A DNA stretch of 64,000 nucleotides. It comes from Diplonema papillatum. Taxonomy: Eukaryota; Euglenozoa; Diplonemea; Diplonemida; Diplonemidae. Under the pieces are notes generated by a model. The model saw nothing but the letters and a program-made list of their open reading frames with translations, was not told where the DNA came from and made no database searches. How positions within the stretch are numbered: position 1 is the stretch's first letter; every line of letters begins with the position of its first letter. This document shows, one piece after another, positions 1 through 11,900 of the stretch. The DNA is taken from contig JAPJBO010000995.1 in assembly GCA_030068145.1 (NCBI GenBank), forward strand, positions 1-64,000, read 5' to 3'. A program made the translations under genes and the position numbers.

Positions 1-215
1 CTTGCTGGTGCTGACTTGCTGGTGCTGACTTGCTGGTGCTGACTTGCTGGTGCTGACTTGCTGTGTGCTGGCCTGGGTGGGTGTCTGCTGGTACTGCGCT
101 GCCTGCTGTGCTTCCTGCTGGGCCTGCGTGTGCTGCCTGCCTGGTACTGCCTGGTGCTGCCTGCCGTTGGTGCTGCCTGCCGTTGGTGCTGCCTGCTGGT
201 GCTGCCTGGTGCTCA
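1..215. repeat. 14-bp CTG-rich minisatellite, degenerate
   Basis: The window opens inside a tandem array of the 14-bp unit CTTGCTGGTGCTGA (four clean copies), which decays into CTGCCTGGTGCTG-like units up to about 215. The array is cut by the window edge. The unit length equals that of the larger minisatellite at 1.4-1.75 kb, so the two are probably related. Cysteine- and leucine-rich ORFs across it are a by-product of the repeat. Confidence 0.85.
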
Positions 216-714
216 TAATATTTTTTTCCAAAACTTGAAAATTCGAAAAATATACCCAAGTATCCCCGTGCCAAAGATTGTTGCTATGTGTGTGCTTTGT
301 CTGTCTCTAATCTGCCCAAAACTTCCACCGATTAGGGATCATCAGAACTATGAACACGCAGACCTCGAAAGGTTTGCTTCCTCCTGTTTCGTTTCCACTG
401 CGGTTAGCCACATACAATGTCGTGAGACAAAGTTTTTTCGGCCAGTTGCGAGGAACTGCCTGCAGGAGTTGCTCAAAGCATGAACGTCAAGGACGCTCAA
501 CAAAGCCTATGGAGGGGCTCGCATCTGATCCAAAATGCTGGCATAGTGACACGGGTTGATCTTGCTGACTGGCTCGACAGGTACTCCCGCGTTGCAAAGT
601 GCAGCTTCCTTTCAACCCTTCAAAGATAGGACAAAGCACGCACACAAGAGACAACCAATAGCCATTTTCCCCTCCCCCATCCTTCCTCCCAATGTTTTGG
701 GTTCCTGGTTTGGT
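216..714. other. No gene recognised
   Basis: Short ORFs only, none with recognisable motifs. The sequence is of ordinary complexity between two CTG-rich arrays. Confidence 0.5.
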
Positions 715-800
715 TCTGCTGATGCTGTGCTGCTTCTGCTGCTACTTCTGCTGCTGCTGCTTCTGCTGCTGCTGCTGCTGCTGCTTCTGCTCCTTCTCCC
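715..800. repeat. CTG/CTT trinucleotide repeat
   Basis: Interrupted run of CTG with scattered CTT, about 85 bp. In one frame it gives poly-leucine, in another poly-cysteine/phenylalanine; on the minus strand it gives poly-glutamine or poly-alanine. All three registers stay open because of the repeat, so openness is not evidence of coding. Confidence 0.85.
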
Positions 801-1140
801 CCTGCTGGTGCTTCAGTCTTGCTGATGTTTCTGCTGCTACAAAAAAAAATGCGAATGAGTGGAAACCCCATGTGCTGACAACGGTGGCTACCTGTTCTTT
901 GGGCCAAAAGGGGCCTGCCATGCCAGCACTGGGACATCTTTTCATTTCTTTACATTCATTTCTTTAAAATAAGAAGAAAAGTGTGGGCAAAAGGCTTAAA
1001 GCAACCTTCTCTTTTTTTTTTTAAGGGGCTCTCGAGAGACAAGGCAGGTAGGGACACAGAACACCATAAGTAAATAAAAATCAAGCAAATGGGACGCGTC
1101 TGTGTTTTAATTTCCTGTTTAGGTTTCTTTGAAACGAAAG
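801..1140. other. No gene recognised; poly-A and poly-T runs
   Basis: Contains an A run near 840-850 and a T run near 1010-1022. No motif-bearing ORF was seen. Confidence 0.5.
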
Positions 1141-1760
1141 TTGCTGTCTGCCTTGCTGCTGCCTTGCTCCTCCTCTTGCTGCTCTTCTTGCTGCTACTCT
1201 TGCTCCTGCTGCTCTGCTGCCTTTCTCCGAAGCTGTGGAATTCTCGCAAAATCAAACACTGCAGTCAAGGACCTTCGCTTGCAAAGACTGCTTTCATTGC
1301 AAGCTCCGATTTCCTTCTTAAGCGCTTCAAACAAACTTCGTCTGTGTTATGATTTTCTGTTTATGTTTATTTGAATTCAAAGCTCCTATCCTGGCTGCTG
1401 CCTTCTGTTGGTGCTCTTCCTCCTGCTGATTAACCGCTGCTGTCTTGCTCTGGCTGCCTTGCTGCTGCTGCCTTGCCGCTGCTGCCTTGCTGCTGCTGCC
1501 TTGCTGCTGCTGTCCTGCTGCCGCTCCTGCCTTGCCGCTGCTGTCTTGCCTTGCTGCTGCTGCCTTGCCGCTGCTGTCTTGCTTCTGCTGCTGCATTGCC
1601 GTTGCTGCCTTGCCGCGGCTGCCTTGCCGTGGCTGCCTTGCTGCTGCTGCCTTGCTGCTGCTGCCTTGCTGCTGCTGCCTTGCTGCTGCTGCCTTGCTTC
1701 TACTGCTGCCTGCCTTGCTGCTGCTGCCTTGCTGCTGCTGCTGCTTTCTTGCCGACCTTT
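1141..1760. repeat. 14-bp (TTGCTGCTGCTGCC) minisatellite
   Basis: A short block (1141-1225) and a long block (about 1395-1755) of the 14-bp unit TTGCTGCTGCTGCC with single-base variants. Because 14 is not a multiple of 3, three units (42 bp) encode one 14-residue peptide repeat, and every frame of a strand reads the same peptide in a different phase. On the minus strand the peptide is GSSSKAAAARQQQQ. A 202-residue minus-strand ORF (1327-1935) results. It could be expressed, but its openness is fully explained by the repeat. Confidence 0.85.
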
Positions 1761-2317
1761 TTTTTACGCCTGGGAAGAGTAGGTGCACAGCTCGGAGGCC
1801 AGATACGAAGTTAGGGGCTTTCACCCACAGCAAAGGAACTGCTTGCCTTGGCCGCGTTTCGAAAAACACGTTTCCAGGGGACACCGCGAGGAGGTGGCAA
1901 GTCAGATTTTGTCCCCCAACCCCAAGACCACCCATTGAGAATTCCGGGGCCTTTGATGGCCAGCTTCTTGGACTTCACGACCTCTCAGGAGCACTTTGCT
2001 GAAGGAACACCGAAAACGTGATAGGCAACTGTTGCATGTCGAAATGGGGGGGCACGTTCTCCCGAAGTTGCGACCCTTGAAAGAACGTCGTTCGTAGGAG
2101 CTTCGAATTCCTGTGACGGTTTTGTTGGATGCATCGGTCAAAATATCAACGAAAATATGTACCCATAGCTCTGTCAGAACCTTTTCGCTGACTCGGAACT
2201 TCACATACCTTGACTGCTTCCACACGAACTCTCGAACACCAGATTTTTCAAGCACAACTCCGACCCGAACCATCTTGTGAATTTCTTTTCTTCTTCTAGT
2301 TCGCGGGTTTGCGGGTT
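1761..2317. other. Unassigned unique sequence
   Basis: A minus-strand ORF of 140 codons (1902-2324) is the longest reading frame outside the repeat. It is basic and shows no motif I recognise, and its 5' end runs into the satellite, so I do not call it a gene. Nothing else was seen. Confidence 0.4.
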
Positions 2318-4812
2318 GGCCCACATCAAGGCTTCTAAAGGCCAGTCCTTCCAGAAAAGTTGGCCCACATCAAGGCTTGGAGAAAAGATGGCCAGCATCA
2401 AGGCTTCTAAAGGCTAGTCCTTCCAGAAAAGTTGGCCCACATCAAGGCTTCTAAAGGTCAGTCCTTCCAGAAAAGTTGGCCCACATCAAGGCTTCTGAAG
2501 GCCAGTCCTTGGCCCCCATCAAGGCTTCTAAAGGTCAGTCCTTCCAGAAAAGTTGGCCCACATCAAGGCTTCTGAAGGTCAGTCCTTCCAGAAAAGTTGG
2601 CCCACATCAAGGCTTGGAGAAAAGATGGCCCGCATCAAGGCTTCTAAAGGCTAGTCCTTCCAGAAAAGTTGGCCCACATCAAGGCTTCTAAAGGTCAGTC
2701 CTTCCAGAAAAGTTGGCCCACATCAAGGCTTCTGAAGGCCAGTCCTTGGCCCCCATCAAGGCTTCTAAAGGTCAGTCCTTGGAGAAAAGTTGGCCTACAT
2801 CAAGGCTTCTAAAGGCCAGTCCTTCCAGAAAAGTTGGCCCACATCAAGGCTTGGAGAAAAGATGGCCCGCATCAAGGCTTCTAAAGGCTAGTCCTTCCAG
2901 AAAAGTTGGCCCACATCAAGGCTTCTAAAGGTCAGTCCTTCCAGAAAAGTTGGCCCACATCAAGGCTTCTGAAGGCCAGTCCTTGGCCCCCATCAAGGCT
3001 TCTAAAGGTCAGTCCTTGGAGAAAAGATGGCCTACATCAAGGCTTCTAAAAGCCAGTCCTTCCAGAAAAGTTGGCCCACATCAAGGCTTCTAAGGTCAGT
3101 CCTTCCAGAAAAGTTGGCCCACATCAAGGCTTCTTAAGGCCAGTCCTTCCAGAAAGGTCGGCACCCATCAAGGCTTCTAAAGGTCAGTCCTTGGAGAAAA
3201 GATGGCCCACATCAAGGCTTCTAAAGGCCAGTCCTTCCAGAAAAGTTGGCCCACATCAAGGCTTGGAGAAAAGATGGCCCGCATCAAGGCTTCTAAAGGC
3301 TAGTCCTTCCAGAAAAGTTGGCCCACATCAAGGCTTCTAAAGGTCAGTCCTTCCAGAAAAGTTGGCCCACATCAAGGCTTCTGAAGGCCAGTCCTTGGCC
3401 CCCATCAAGGCTTCTAAAGGCCAGTCCTTCCAGAAAAGTTGGCCCACATCAAGGCTTCTAAAGGCCAGTCCTTGCTGAAAAGATGGCCCGCATCAAGGCT
3501 TCTAAAGGTCAGTCCTTCCAGAAAAGTTGGCCCACATCAAGGCTTCTGAAGGTCAGTCCTTCCAGAAAAGTTGGCCCACATCAAGGCTTCTAAAGGCCAG
3601 TCCTTGGAGAAAAGATGGCCCGCATCAAGGCTTCTAAAGGTCAGTCCTTCCAGAAAAGTTGGCCCACATCAAGGCTTCTGAAGGCCAGTCCTTGGCCCCC
3701 ATCAAGGCTTCTAAAGGCCAGTCCTTCCAGAAAAGTTGGCCCCCATCAAGGCTTCTAAAGGTCAGTCCTTGGAGAAAAGATGGCCTACATCAAGGCTTCT
3801 AAAGGCCAGTCCTTCCAGAAAAGTTGGCCCACATCAAGGCTTCTAAAGGCCAGTCCTTGGAGAAAAGATGGCCCACATCAAGGCTTCTAAAAGCCAGTCC
3901 TTCCAGAAAAGTTGGCCCACATCAAGGCTTCTAAGGTCAGTCCTTCCAGAAAAGTTGGCCCACATCAAGGCTTCTAAAGGCCAGTCCTTCCAGAAAGGTC
4001 GGCACCCATCAAGGCTTCTAAAGGTCAGTCCTTGGAGAAAAGATGGCCCACATCAAGGCTTCTAAAGGCCAGTCCTTCCAGAAAAGTTGGCCCACATCAA
4101 GGCTTGGAGAAAAGATGGCCCGCATCAAGGCTTCTAAAGGCTAGTCCTTCCAGAAAAGTTGGCCCACATCAAGGCTTCTAAAGGTCAGTCCTTCCAGAAA
4201 AGTTGGCCCACATCAAGGCTTCTGAAGGCCAGTCCTTGGCCCCCATCAAGGCTTCTAAAGGTCAGTCCTTCCAGAAAAGTTGGCCCACATCAAGGCTTCT
4301 AAAGGCCAGTCCTTCCAGAAAAGTCGGCCCCCATCAAGGCTTCTAAAGGTCAGTCCTTGGAAAAAAGATGGCCCACATCAAGGCTTCTAAAGGCCAGTCC
4401 TTCCAGAAAAGTTGGCCCACATCAAGGCTTCTAAAGGCCAGTCCTTGCTGAAAAGTTGGCCCGCATCAAGGCTTCTAAAGGCCAGTCCTTCCAGAAAAGT
4501 TGGCCCACATCAAGGCTTCTGAAGGTCAGTCCTTCCAGAAAAGTTGGCCCACATCAAGGCTTCTGAAGGCCAGTCCTTCCAGAAAAGTTGGCCCCCATTG
4601 AGGCTTCTAAAGGTCAGTCCTTCCAGAAAAGTTGGCCCACATCAAGGCTTCTAAAGGCCAGTCTTTCCAGAAAAAGTTGGCCCGCATCAAGGCTTCTAAA
4701 GGTCAGTCCTTCCAGAAAAGTTGGCCCACATCAAGGCTTCTAAAGGCCAGTCTTTCCAGAAAAGTTGGCCCCCATCAAGGCTTCTAAAGGTCAGTCCCTC
4801 CAGAAAAGTTGG
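2318..4812. repeat. 44-bp satellite array with local higher-order repeat
   Basis: About 2.5 kb of tandem units. The standard unit is 44 bp, running from GTTGGCCCACATCAAGGC through the core GGCTTCTAAAGG to CAGTCCTTCCAGAAAA. Shortened variants recur: one skips from CAGTCCTTGG straight to CCCCCATCAAGG, another skips from CAAGGCTTGG to AGAAAAGATGGCC. The order of full and shortened units repeats with a 237-bp period at 2476, 2713 and 2950, a true higher-order repeat. Related but less regular blocks follow to 4812, where units degrade. Unit spacing is too regular and lacks unique spacers, so this is not CRISPR-like. Plus-strand ORFs inside it are artefacts. Confidence 0.95.
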
Positions 4813-6443
4813 ACCATGACAAGGCTTCTTACAGCAAGTCAGAAAAGTTGACTCACGCCAAGGACTCTAAAGGCCAGTTTTCGGAGTTGAGAAAACTTGA
4901 CTCATAGCGGAGATGTTTGATGATAAGCACATGAAGGAAAACTCAGCGAAAACGGGAACACAAATGGGAATGTGCCCAGTCGGATAGCACACAACTTAAA
5001 GGACAAAAAGTATAAGCTTGTTCAGCCTGGAGAACGTGCCAAGGCGCTTGGCGGCTCACCAAAGATATGAAGATGTGAAACCCTGCCGCAAACCTGGATA
5101 GAAATTGCACGAAGGCACTGGTGCTCGCAGCATCGCTCTATTATCGAACATAATGAGTGGTCGTTTCCATTGTTGTCCTCACATGAGCTCAGTCGGACGC
5201 TCTGACGGAGGGGGTGTTGGAACGAGCACGAGCGGTGACAGTGTGCAGATATTGATGGTGACCGTCAGCACCGTTTTCATGCAATCGGCCAACGAGGCAA
5301 GCTTGCCATCCTTGCCACAGTTGAGGTGTAAGGAACATCTGGAACAATTCCAAGGGGGAGAGACGTCTTTACGGTTGCATTTCTTGGCACAGGACCTATT
5401 TTGCATACTCGATGTTCTTCGAGCGTGGTATGGCATTCGTACTTATTCTAATCGGCAACCCCTTCTTCAATCATGAACAATTATTTTCTGGAATGTTAGC
5501 ACCCTATTTGAGATCATTGAGGAGAGGTAATGCCGGGTTGCGTTCTTGGCCTATGAATACCAGTCACTTTCAAATGCGGCTCGAAGAGGAGGGCCCCCCT
5601 TCCTAACCCTTTTACCGAGCTAGGTTTCAGGCTGGAAGAAACCCGTAGCTTGAGTCGAACACTGCTAAACTGTGAGTTACTGAATTGAGCAACGCTCAAT
5701 TCAATGAATCGAACAGTGTACGTTAGTAATTAAGATGGCCTTCCTTCTTCGTGTTTGGCAAGCTTGGGGTTCCTTTAACTTTCCTTTTGTTTCGAGTTTC
5801 CTTCCCTGGTTCTAACCGTTATTCTACAGAAAAAACTAAAAAAGGACATAAAGCAAACAAAAAACAACAACACACAATAACCTGACGAAAACTGTGTCAC
5901 AGACCGATACTGAGGGGGGGGGGAGGTGTCTTTCAATTGTTGCAACAACACGGAAACTCTTTTGAGCCAATCTCGCACTTGTTTAAGTGCACTGGGCAGT
6001 TTCTTCTTGCGGCCCAGTTTGTTCGTTGACCTTTTCGTGGTGGAGTTTCTTCCCTTCTGCAGGAGTTTGGCCCTCAGAACCGTGGGCGTGTTCTATTTGC
6101 AGAAAAAGGAAGCAGTTCCCATCATTTCTAGGATACCAGAAGAGTGCCTGATTGCTGCTCATCAGGATCGCTGGGACTGCAGTCGGTGTTGTACATTATT
6201 GTAAATTATTGTAAATTCCTGTATTATTGTACAGTATATTGTATACAATAATATACGAAAATCTGTAGAATAAAAGTACTATAAAAGTACAATAAACGAT
6301 TCGTATCACTACCCAAACAAGACCAGTCTGCAGCAAAACCAGAGCCGAGGTAATTCAGCAAAGGGGGTGCCAGCTACCAGCGGAAAGGTCCTACTGTCGG
6401 CTCAAAGGATTCTGTATCTCGTGTCATCACAAAAAGGTTTGGC
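4813..6443. other. Unassigned; possible upstream part of the USP gene
   Basis: Decayed satellite to about 4920, then unique sequence. A 123-codon plus-strand ORF (5105-5476) has no recognised domain. An AT-rich stretch at 6190-6300 is dominated by TATTGTA-like words. Exons 5' of the USP Cys box at 6.44 kb could lie here but cannot be placed. Confidence 0.4.
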
Positions 6444-6905
6444 ATGCAAAAGGAAGATCATTTTGGCCCAATCAGAGGAATAATCAACTACAATAACTCC
6501 TGTTTTATGAATGCCGCCATTCAGATATTGAGAACGTGCAAACAGTTCTGTGCATCATTGGACTCCTTGATTAATCCTCAAACTGGGCTAGATCGTTTTT
6601 TCTTCCCTGCTCTGCTCTGGTCTGGTCTTTGGGACGACTACGAAAAGCCAGCTATTTCTTGTGTAAAATTGACTTCGGTGGCCAATTCAGCTGTTACATG
6701 GCCTTTCATGTCGGAAAGGGAAGCCAGGAGCCCCGCAATGTCAGTAATCTCTGGTGTTGACGTTTGATCATCACCACCACAGCTGCGGCCGACGCCTTCT
6801 CCCTCTTTTGCACGATGCTGTTGACGTCGCCTGCGGAATTCTCATCTTCAGAAACTGCAAAAAGGTCAAGTGTTGCGCTCCTCAAAAAGGCTGTTCGCAG
6901 GAATG
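6444..6905 (+). CDS. Ubiquitin-specific protease (USP/UCH family), partial, active-site region
   Basis: USP enzymes are cysteine proteases that remove ubiquitin from proteins. The reading frame from 6444 contains GIINYNNSCFMNAAIQIL, a close match to the USP Cys box (G-L/I-x-N-x-x-N-x-C-[FY]-[ML]-N-[AS]-x-[LI]-Q), with the catalytic Cys in NSCFMN. A likely second exon follows: acceptor CACCACCACAG ending at 6782, in-frame sequence AFSLFCTMLLTSPAEF and SSVALLKKAV, then a strong donor G/GTGAGT after 6905. The donor of the first exon (about 6590) is not clear. The His box and the rest of the catalytic domain were not found downstream, so the gene may be broken or have small exons I cannot place. 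Family call is fair; exon structure is weak. Confidence 0.5.
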
Positions 6906-8940
6906 GTGAGTCACATGCTCTTTTTCTCGTCCTTTTCCGCAATCATACGCTTTCTATGCCCACTCAACGATTATCGACATGTATCCTTTCCAACTCAACT
7001 CTGTGGCTGGCGGTGTAGACTGAAGCATCGAAGTGCTTTTCTACTTACTTGTGGACTCACTAGCTGCAGTTGCGCTTCCCAGCTGGGGCTTTTCTCCTGC
7101 CGGATGCCCTCGGCCGCGCTCCTGTGCTGTGGCGGCTTGTGTGGCACTCTTGACCAAGCCAACAAATTTCTGCTATTCCCAGCTTCTTGTCCAGCTCGTC
7201 CAGGTTTTAGGTGAATATTCGTACTGACACCTTCCTCCCCCTGGTCTCGCACTTTCTTCTTCGTCAATTTTGATATACTTCTTCATGATTAACTTGAGTT
7301 TTGACTCCTTCACCTAAGGCAATGCTTCGACTCCGGCGAACTCCGATGAACCGTTCCGACGAGTTGCGAGATAGGGGCTCCTTCAAAGACGAATCTGATA
7401 CCTATCCTCGACTGTCTGTTCGTTCCAGTGCCATAGCGCTGTCGTGGCATAACGTGATACACAAACCCTTACTCGAACTACTCGTCACTCGACACACCGA
7501 AGCAAACCCCTATGGAAAAAAAAAACGATCGTTTTTTTTTTCACGATCGTTTTCTTTCAGGCCAAAATCACGAATTCTCGTAAACGATCGTTTTCAATCC
7601 GTGCTATATGCGCCTATAAGAATACATAGGCGTCTCAGTTCGGCAAACCACACTAGCCCGCTTTGTGTGGGCCGGCGTTTGTGTGCCCCCCCTAAGATAA
7701 AGGCCCCCCCCTGTATGTTTTGCAGACGGGTGGACATCCGCCCAACAGCTGGTTGATAGTGCATGTCAAGTATTCAAGGGCTATCGCATACAGGCAGAGT
7801 AACTGGGGTTCTTTCAGTTACGACTTTAGCGGGGTTTTGAATCTGACGAGGCTCCTGCAGGACACTCGTTATTGCACGATAAAAAATCTATGTGGACCTC
7901 CAACGAAGGACTTCTGACAGGCCTGGAAAGCCTGGGTTGTCGGGAAACATCGAGTAACACTGGCAGTACAATGTGCGCATGCGCTTCTCTTAGCCTGGGT
8001 TAGCGTTTTGAGATCGACAGAGTCACTCTTGGTGAGCGTCTTCCGCGGTTCTTTCCAAGCGAGTAAGAGCAGCTCGCCTAAGTGTTAAAGTGCACTGTTT
8101 GGAAACGGGCTGCTTCAGGGCCTCAATCCGACTACAGGTACAAAGGTCTCCCGCACACAATTGGTGGTGTTACTCGGTGCTTCGATGACAGCCGCTTCTG
8201 AAATGAAATACTTTCACACGGACTCACACGGATTCTGTTTTATTCTATGTGGGGTCAGCCTGGACCCAGGCGGAATCTGCCTGGGATCAGCGTGGGTGCT
8301 GTCAGAGTTCAATAATCTGCACGGAATCTGTCGGAATGCAAAGTATGGACAAGGGAGTGGCTCACTAAATTTAAAGCCACTTTTCTTTGAAATAATAATA
8401 AGCCGAATCCCGAATATCGGAAAACTGGCTTTCGACCTCCAGCAAATAAGGGTTTACTATCCGACCACGCTTCTGTAAGCTAGAAATCATGAAGAATTAC
8501 AATAACCATCACGTCTTCTGAGTGGCGGAGCTCATTCTCGTGAGGCCCGACCTGCAACTTTGCGAAGTTGAACACAACTCCGAAGACAGATACCCATGTG
8601 GACAGATATCTCCTTTTTCGTTTTGACAGAATGGACTGTGGGGTCCCGTGTCAATCACCTCCTGTCATCGCTTTAGTTGTGCACTTCTCTTCACAACAGA
8701 GTCCGGCACACCGTTTTCGAAAGATTTAGTGTCACCCTAGATTCATTCGTGTGTATGTGCAAACCTTCCGGAAGCTTCCCCAGGGGCGCCTTATGTATTG
8801 TGAATCAACTGAGCTGCAAAATTCATCCTTACTATCGTCCCGGTATTGACGAGCGGTTTCAGCAGATGTACCACAAGGAATACATGAGTGTCTACGGTGT
8901 TGAGAGGGAACTCCGGAGAGGTGGGCGCCGCTGGAGTGCT
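6906..8940. other. Unassigned, may contain USP introns and exons
   Basis: No ORF with a clear motif. A cluster of the palindrome-bearing word AACGATCGTTTT occurs at about 7524-7595 (three near copies, one inverted). C runs occur at 7687-7712. ORFs of 100-150 codons on the plus strand (7301-7756, 8161-8478) show no domain I can name. Confidence 0.4.
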
Positions 8941-11900
8941 TTAAAGCGGAAGATTCGAAAATGCACCGCCGTGGAAGTGCGGATTCGCTTTGAACTCGAG
9001 GTACAGAGACAAGAGCAGGTGAACGGACTCGACCAGGTTGGTGTAGCACGGGATGTCGAGCATAGTGCAAACGAGGCGAACGTACTGGACGATGTCCAGA
9101 TCGATTTGCGCAGGGGGCAGCACCATATCCCGTGCCAACAGGTCTTCAAACTCTGCAGGCCACACCTGCAGCAGCGCGTCAATGTCAGGCATTGGCTTGG
9201 TGTAGTTTACCTGGGAACGCATCGTCTTGCGCAGGTTTTGCACGGAGCTGATCCAGTTGTCAATGCTTTTTGGCCGCGTTGCGGCCCCTTCGATGCGTTC
9301 GATGTGCTTTTCCGTCATTTTGGGCCCTCGGAACGGGCCTTCGTACTCCAAACGCATGTGAATGATACTGCCATTGCTCTGATTGCAGCTGGGCTCGTCG
9401 AGCACGTTCAGACCGAGGTTGCTCTGCTTCGAGTCAGGTCGCGGAACCTTTACGAAGCCGTCAATGTCACCTATAGCCGGAATGTAGTCAGGAATGAAAG
9501 GGTGCAGCTTCGGCTCCACTTCGATCTCGTGCGCCTTGTACACAGTGATGAACTGGAACAGGTCCTTCACTTCTTTCGCAACATCGAGGCTCTCGAACTC
9601 GGCGGGGTCGTACAGGCCTTTAGCTTCAGTTTTGGAAGGCGAATTTCCAGCAGCGTCGTCATCAGAAGAAGATTCCTCCTGTTGGTTCAGTGGAGCCGTT
9701 TTTCTTTGGATTGCGCGTCTGGGCTTTGGGTTTGCGGGTTTCTTTGGGATTTGGGTTTGGGTTGCGGGCTGGGGCCAGACTATGTACGGGGATTTATTTC
9801 TCATTAACTCTTGGCTTGGCGACCTTCTTAGATCCCGTGGTGGAGCAGTCGGTACTGCGCCGTCACATCACAACGACGAACGCTTTGTTTGGGTCACCTG
9901 TGTGCTCAGGCTAAGATAGTTCTAGTTTGGTATCACTGCAGTTTAGCTGTTAGTGTCAATACTCAGCAATTGAATTGTCTCAGCAACAACTTAAAGTACG
10001 TGCGCTCGGCTAAGGCCGGCGCGTGGCGGGGACATTCCCCATCATGCTATTAAAGTTTGCTAATTTCCCCATTATGTTATTAAAGTTGCTAATTTCCCCA
10101 TTATGCTATTAAAGCTGCTAATTTCCCCATTCTGGGGGGGTTTTTTGCTAATTTCCCCATTATGCTATTAAAGTTGATAATTTCCCCATTATGCTATTAA
10201 AGTGGTGCTAATTTCCCCATTATGCTATTAAAGTGGCGCTAATTTCCCCATTATGCCATTAAAGTTTGCTAATTTCCCCATTCTGCGACTGGGCTACTGG
10301 CGGTCGTAGTACAGCACAGGTAGTCTGGTCAAGACTTTTTGTGAGTAGTTTTGTCCATTTTCGAGGAAGATAATGACAATGCACTTTCTAACCGTGCCTA
10401 ACGCGAGCAGTCGTTTGATGAAATCGATTCGACGGCGCTACTTAGCCTACTGTCAGTAGATTGTTTCGAGAAAACGGCTTATTTCCACCGGACAGTTAAC
10501 TTTGCAAGTCACACTGTGACTCCGACTCACAGCGTCTTGGCACTGTGCTGGTCCGCGGGAAACAATCAGCATGTTCACCAAAAGGGGTCAGCAGGGTTCG
10601 CACTGACAGCTCAGCTGGTGATCTGACACCAGACTAAGTTGGAGCAGACTAAAGACAGCTGCACCGAAGCTAAGCTCTCACTGTCTCACTGCACTCACGA
10701 CTCTCAGCTGCACTGTAGCAAAGCCGCTTCCATACTGTAGGCTGCACTGCAGCGTGGACCTTTGTGGTACTCATTTGGAAATTTGATGAGGCTTTTCATC
10801 ATTTCATGAGCCCAGTTTTGTCTTGTCACAGTTGTGGATTCAGATACAGTGGAATGCCGCTGCGGTGGCCATGATGGGCGCCGGGTCAAACCCGAAGTGC
10901 CAGGGCGGGCACTTCGGGTTTGAACGTGTTCCCGTCGGCCATGCTGCATGTCTTGGACCAACCAAGGACTCCTGAAGGAGTGTACTGAAGATTTCATGAC
11001 CAGCAAGGGGGAGAGGATTATTACTATCGCGGAATTTTTTCCCGCAAATTTGGCTCAGAGGTGGGTAGGTCCCTCCCCCCCCCAGTTTGTGCGCACTAGC
11101 GGCTTTTCACCTGTTTTGGTGAGTTGCTTTTAGTACGCTGCCAACTACTAATTTTTAGTACCAACAATGCATTGTTAACACAAAAAAGTCCGCTATAGTA
11201 AAAATCCTCTCCCCCCAAGCTATTAGCCGTATCCTCACATACGTAACAAGGGTTTGCGGGAAGCCATTCCCGAAAATGTTCGTGGTAGAGGCCGCGGGAA
11301 ACTGTGGAAAACGGGTGGAAACCCGCCAAAACCCAAAAAAAATGTTTTAATGGCATAATGGGGAAATTAGCAAACTTTAATAGCATAATGGGGAAATTAG
11401 CAGCTTTAATAGCATAATGGGGAAATTAGCACCACTTTAATAGCATAATGGGGAAATTAGCAAACTTTAATAGCATAATGGGGAATCACCCCGTGTGGCG
11501 AGACTGGAGGCAGCAGTTAAAGTTCGGGGAACAGTAAAGTTCGGGCGAAGCTAAGTTCTGGTGAAGCTAAGTTCGAGTGATGCTAAGTTCGGGCGAAAAA
11601 ACGCAAGTTTCGGGCACATTAAACCCCGGAACGCAACAAACCTCGAAAACAATTCCCACACGGGCGGGGTTCGAACCCGGGCCACCATGCCCGAAGGCCT
11701 TCGCCCAACCACTCTGCCACCCGTACGCATATCGGCAGGGCAGGAAAAACCTAGGTCCGCACTATAATCCAGTCCAAAAACAATACACTTTTTTACTGGA
11801 GAAAAGTGGGGTTGGCTCGAATAGAGGCTATTCACATTGCATGTTCATAGGACCTCCAGTCTCTAAAAATGGAAAGTCGTGCACACTATCCGGTGGATCA

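Noticed and set aside
2476-4065. Plus-strand ORFs with MAHIKAS... repeats in the satellite
   Set aside because: They are open because the 44-bp unit lacks stops in that register; there is no unique sequence.
2318-4812. CRISPR-like array
   Set aside because: Units are contiguous with no unique spacers and the window is eukaryotic.
8677-9807. 376-codon plus-strand ORF
   Set aside because: It is antisense to IFT46 exon 2, whose motifs are unmistakable; the plus-strand product has no motif.
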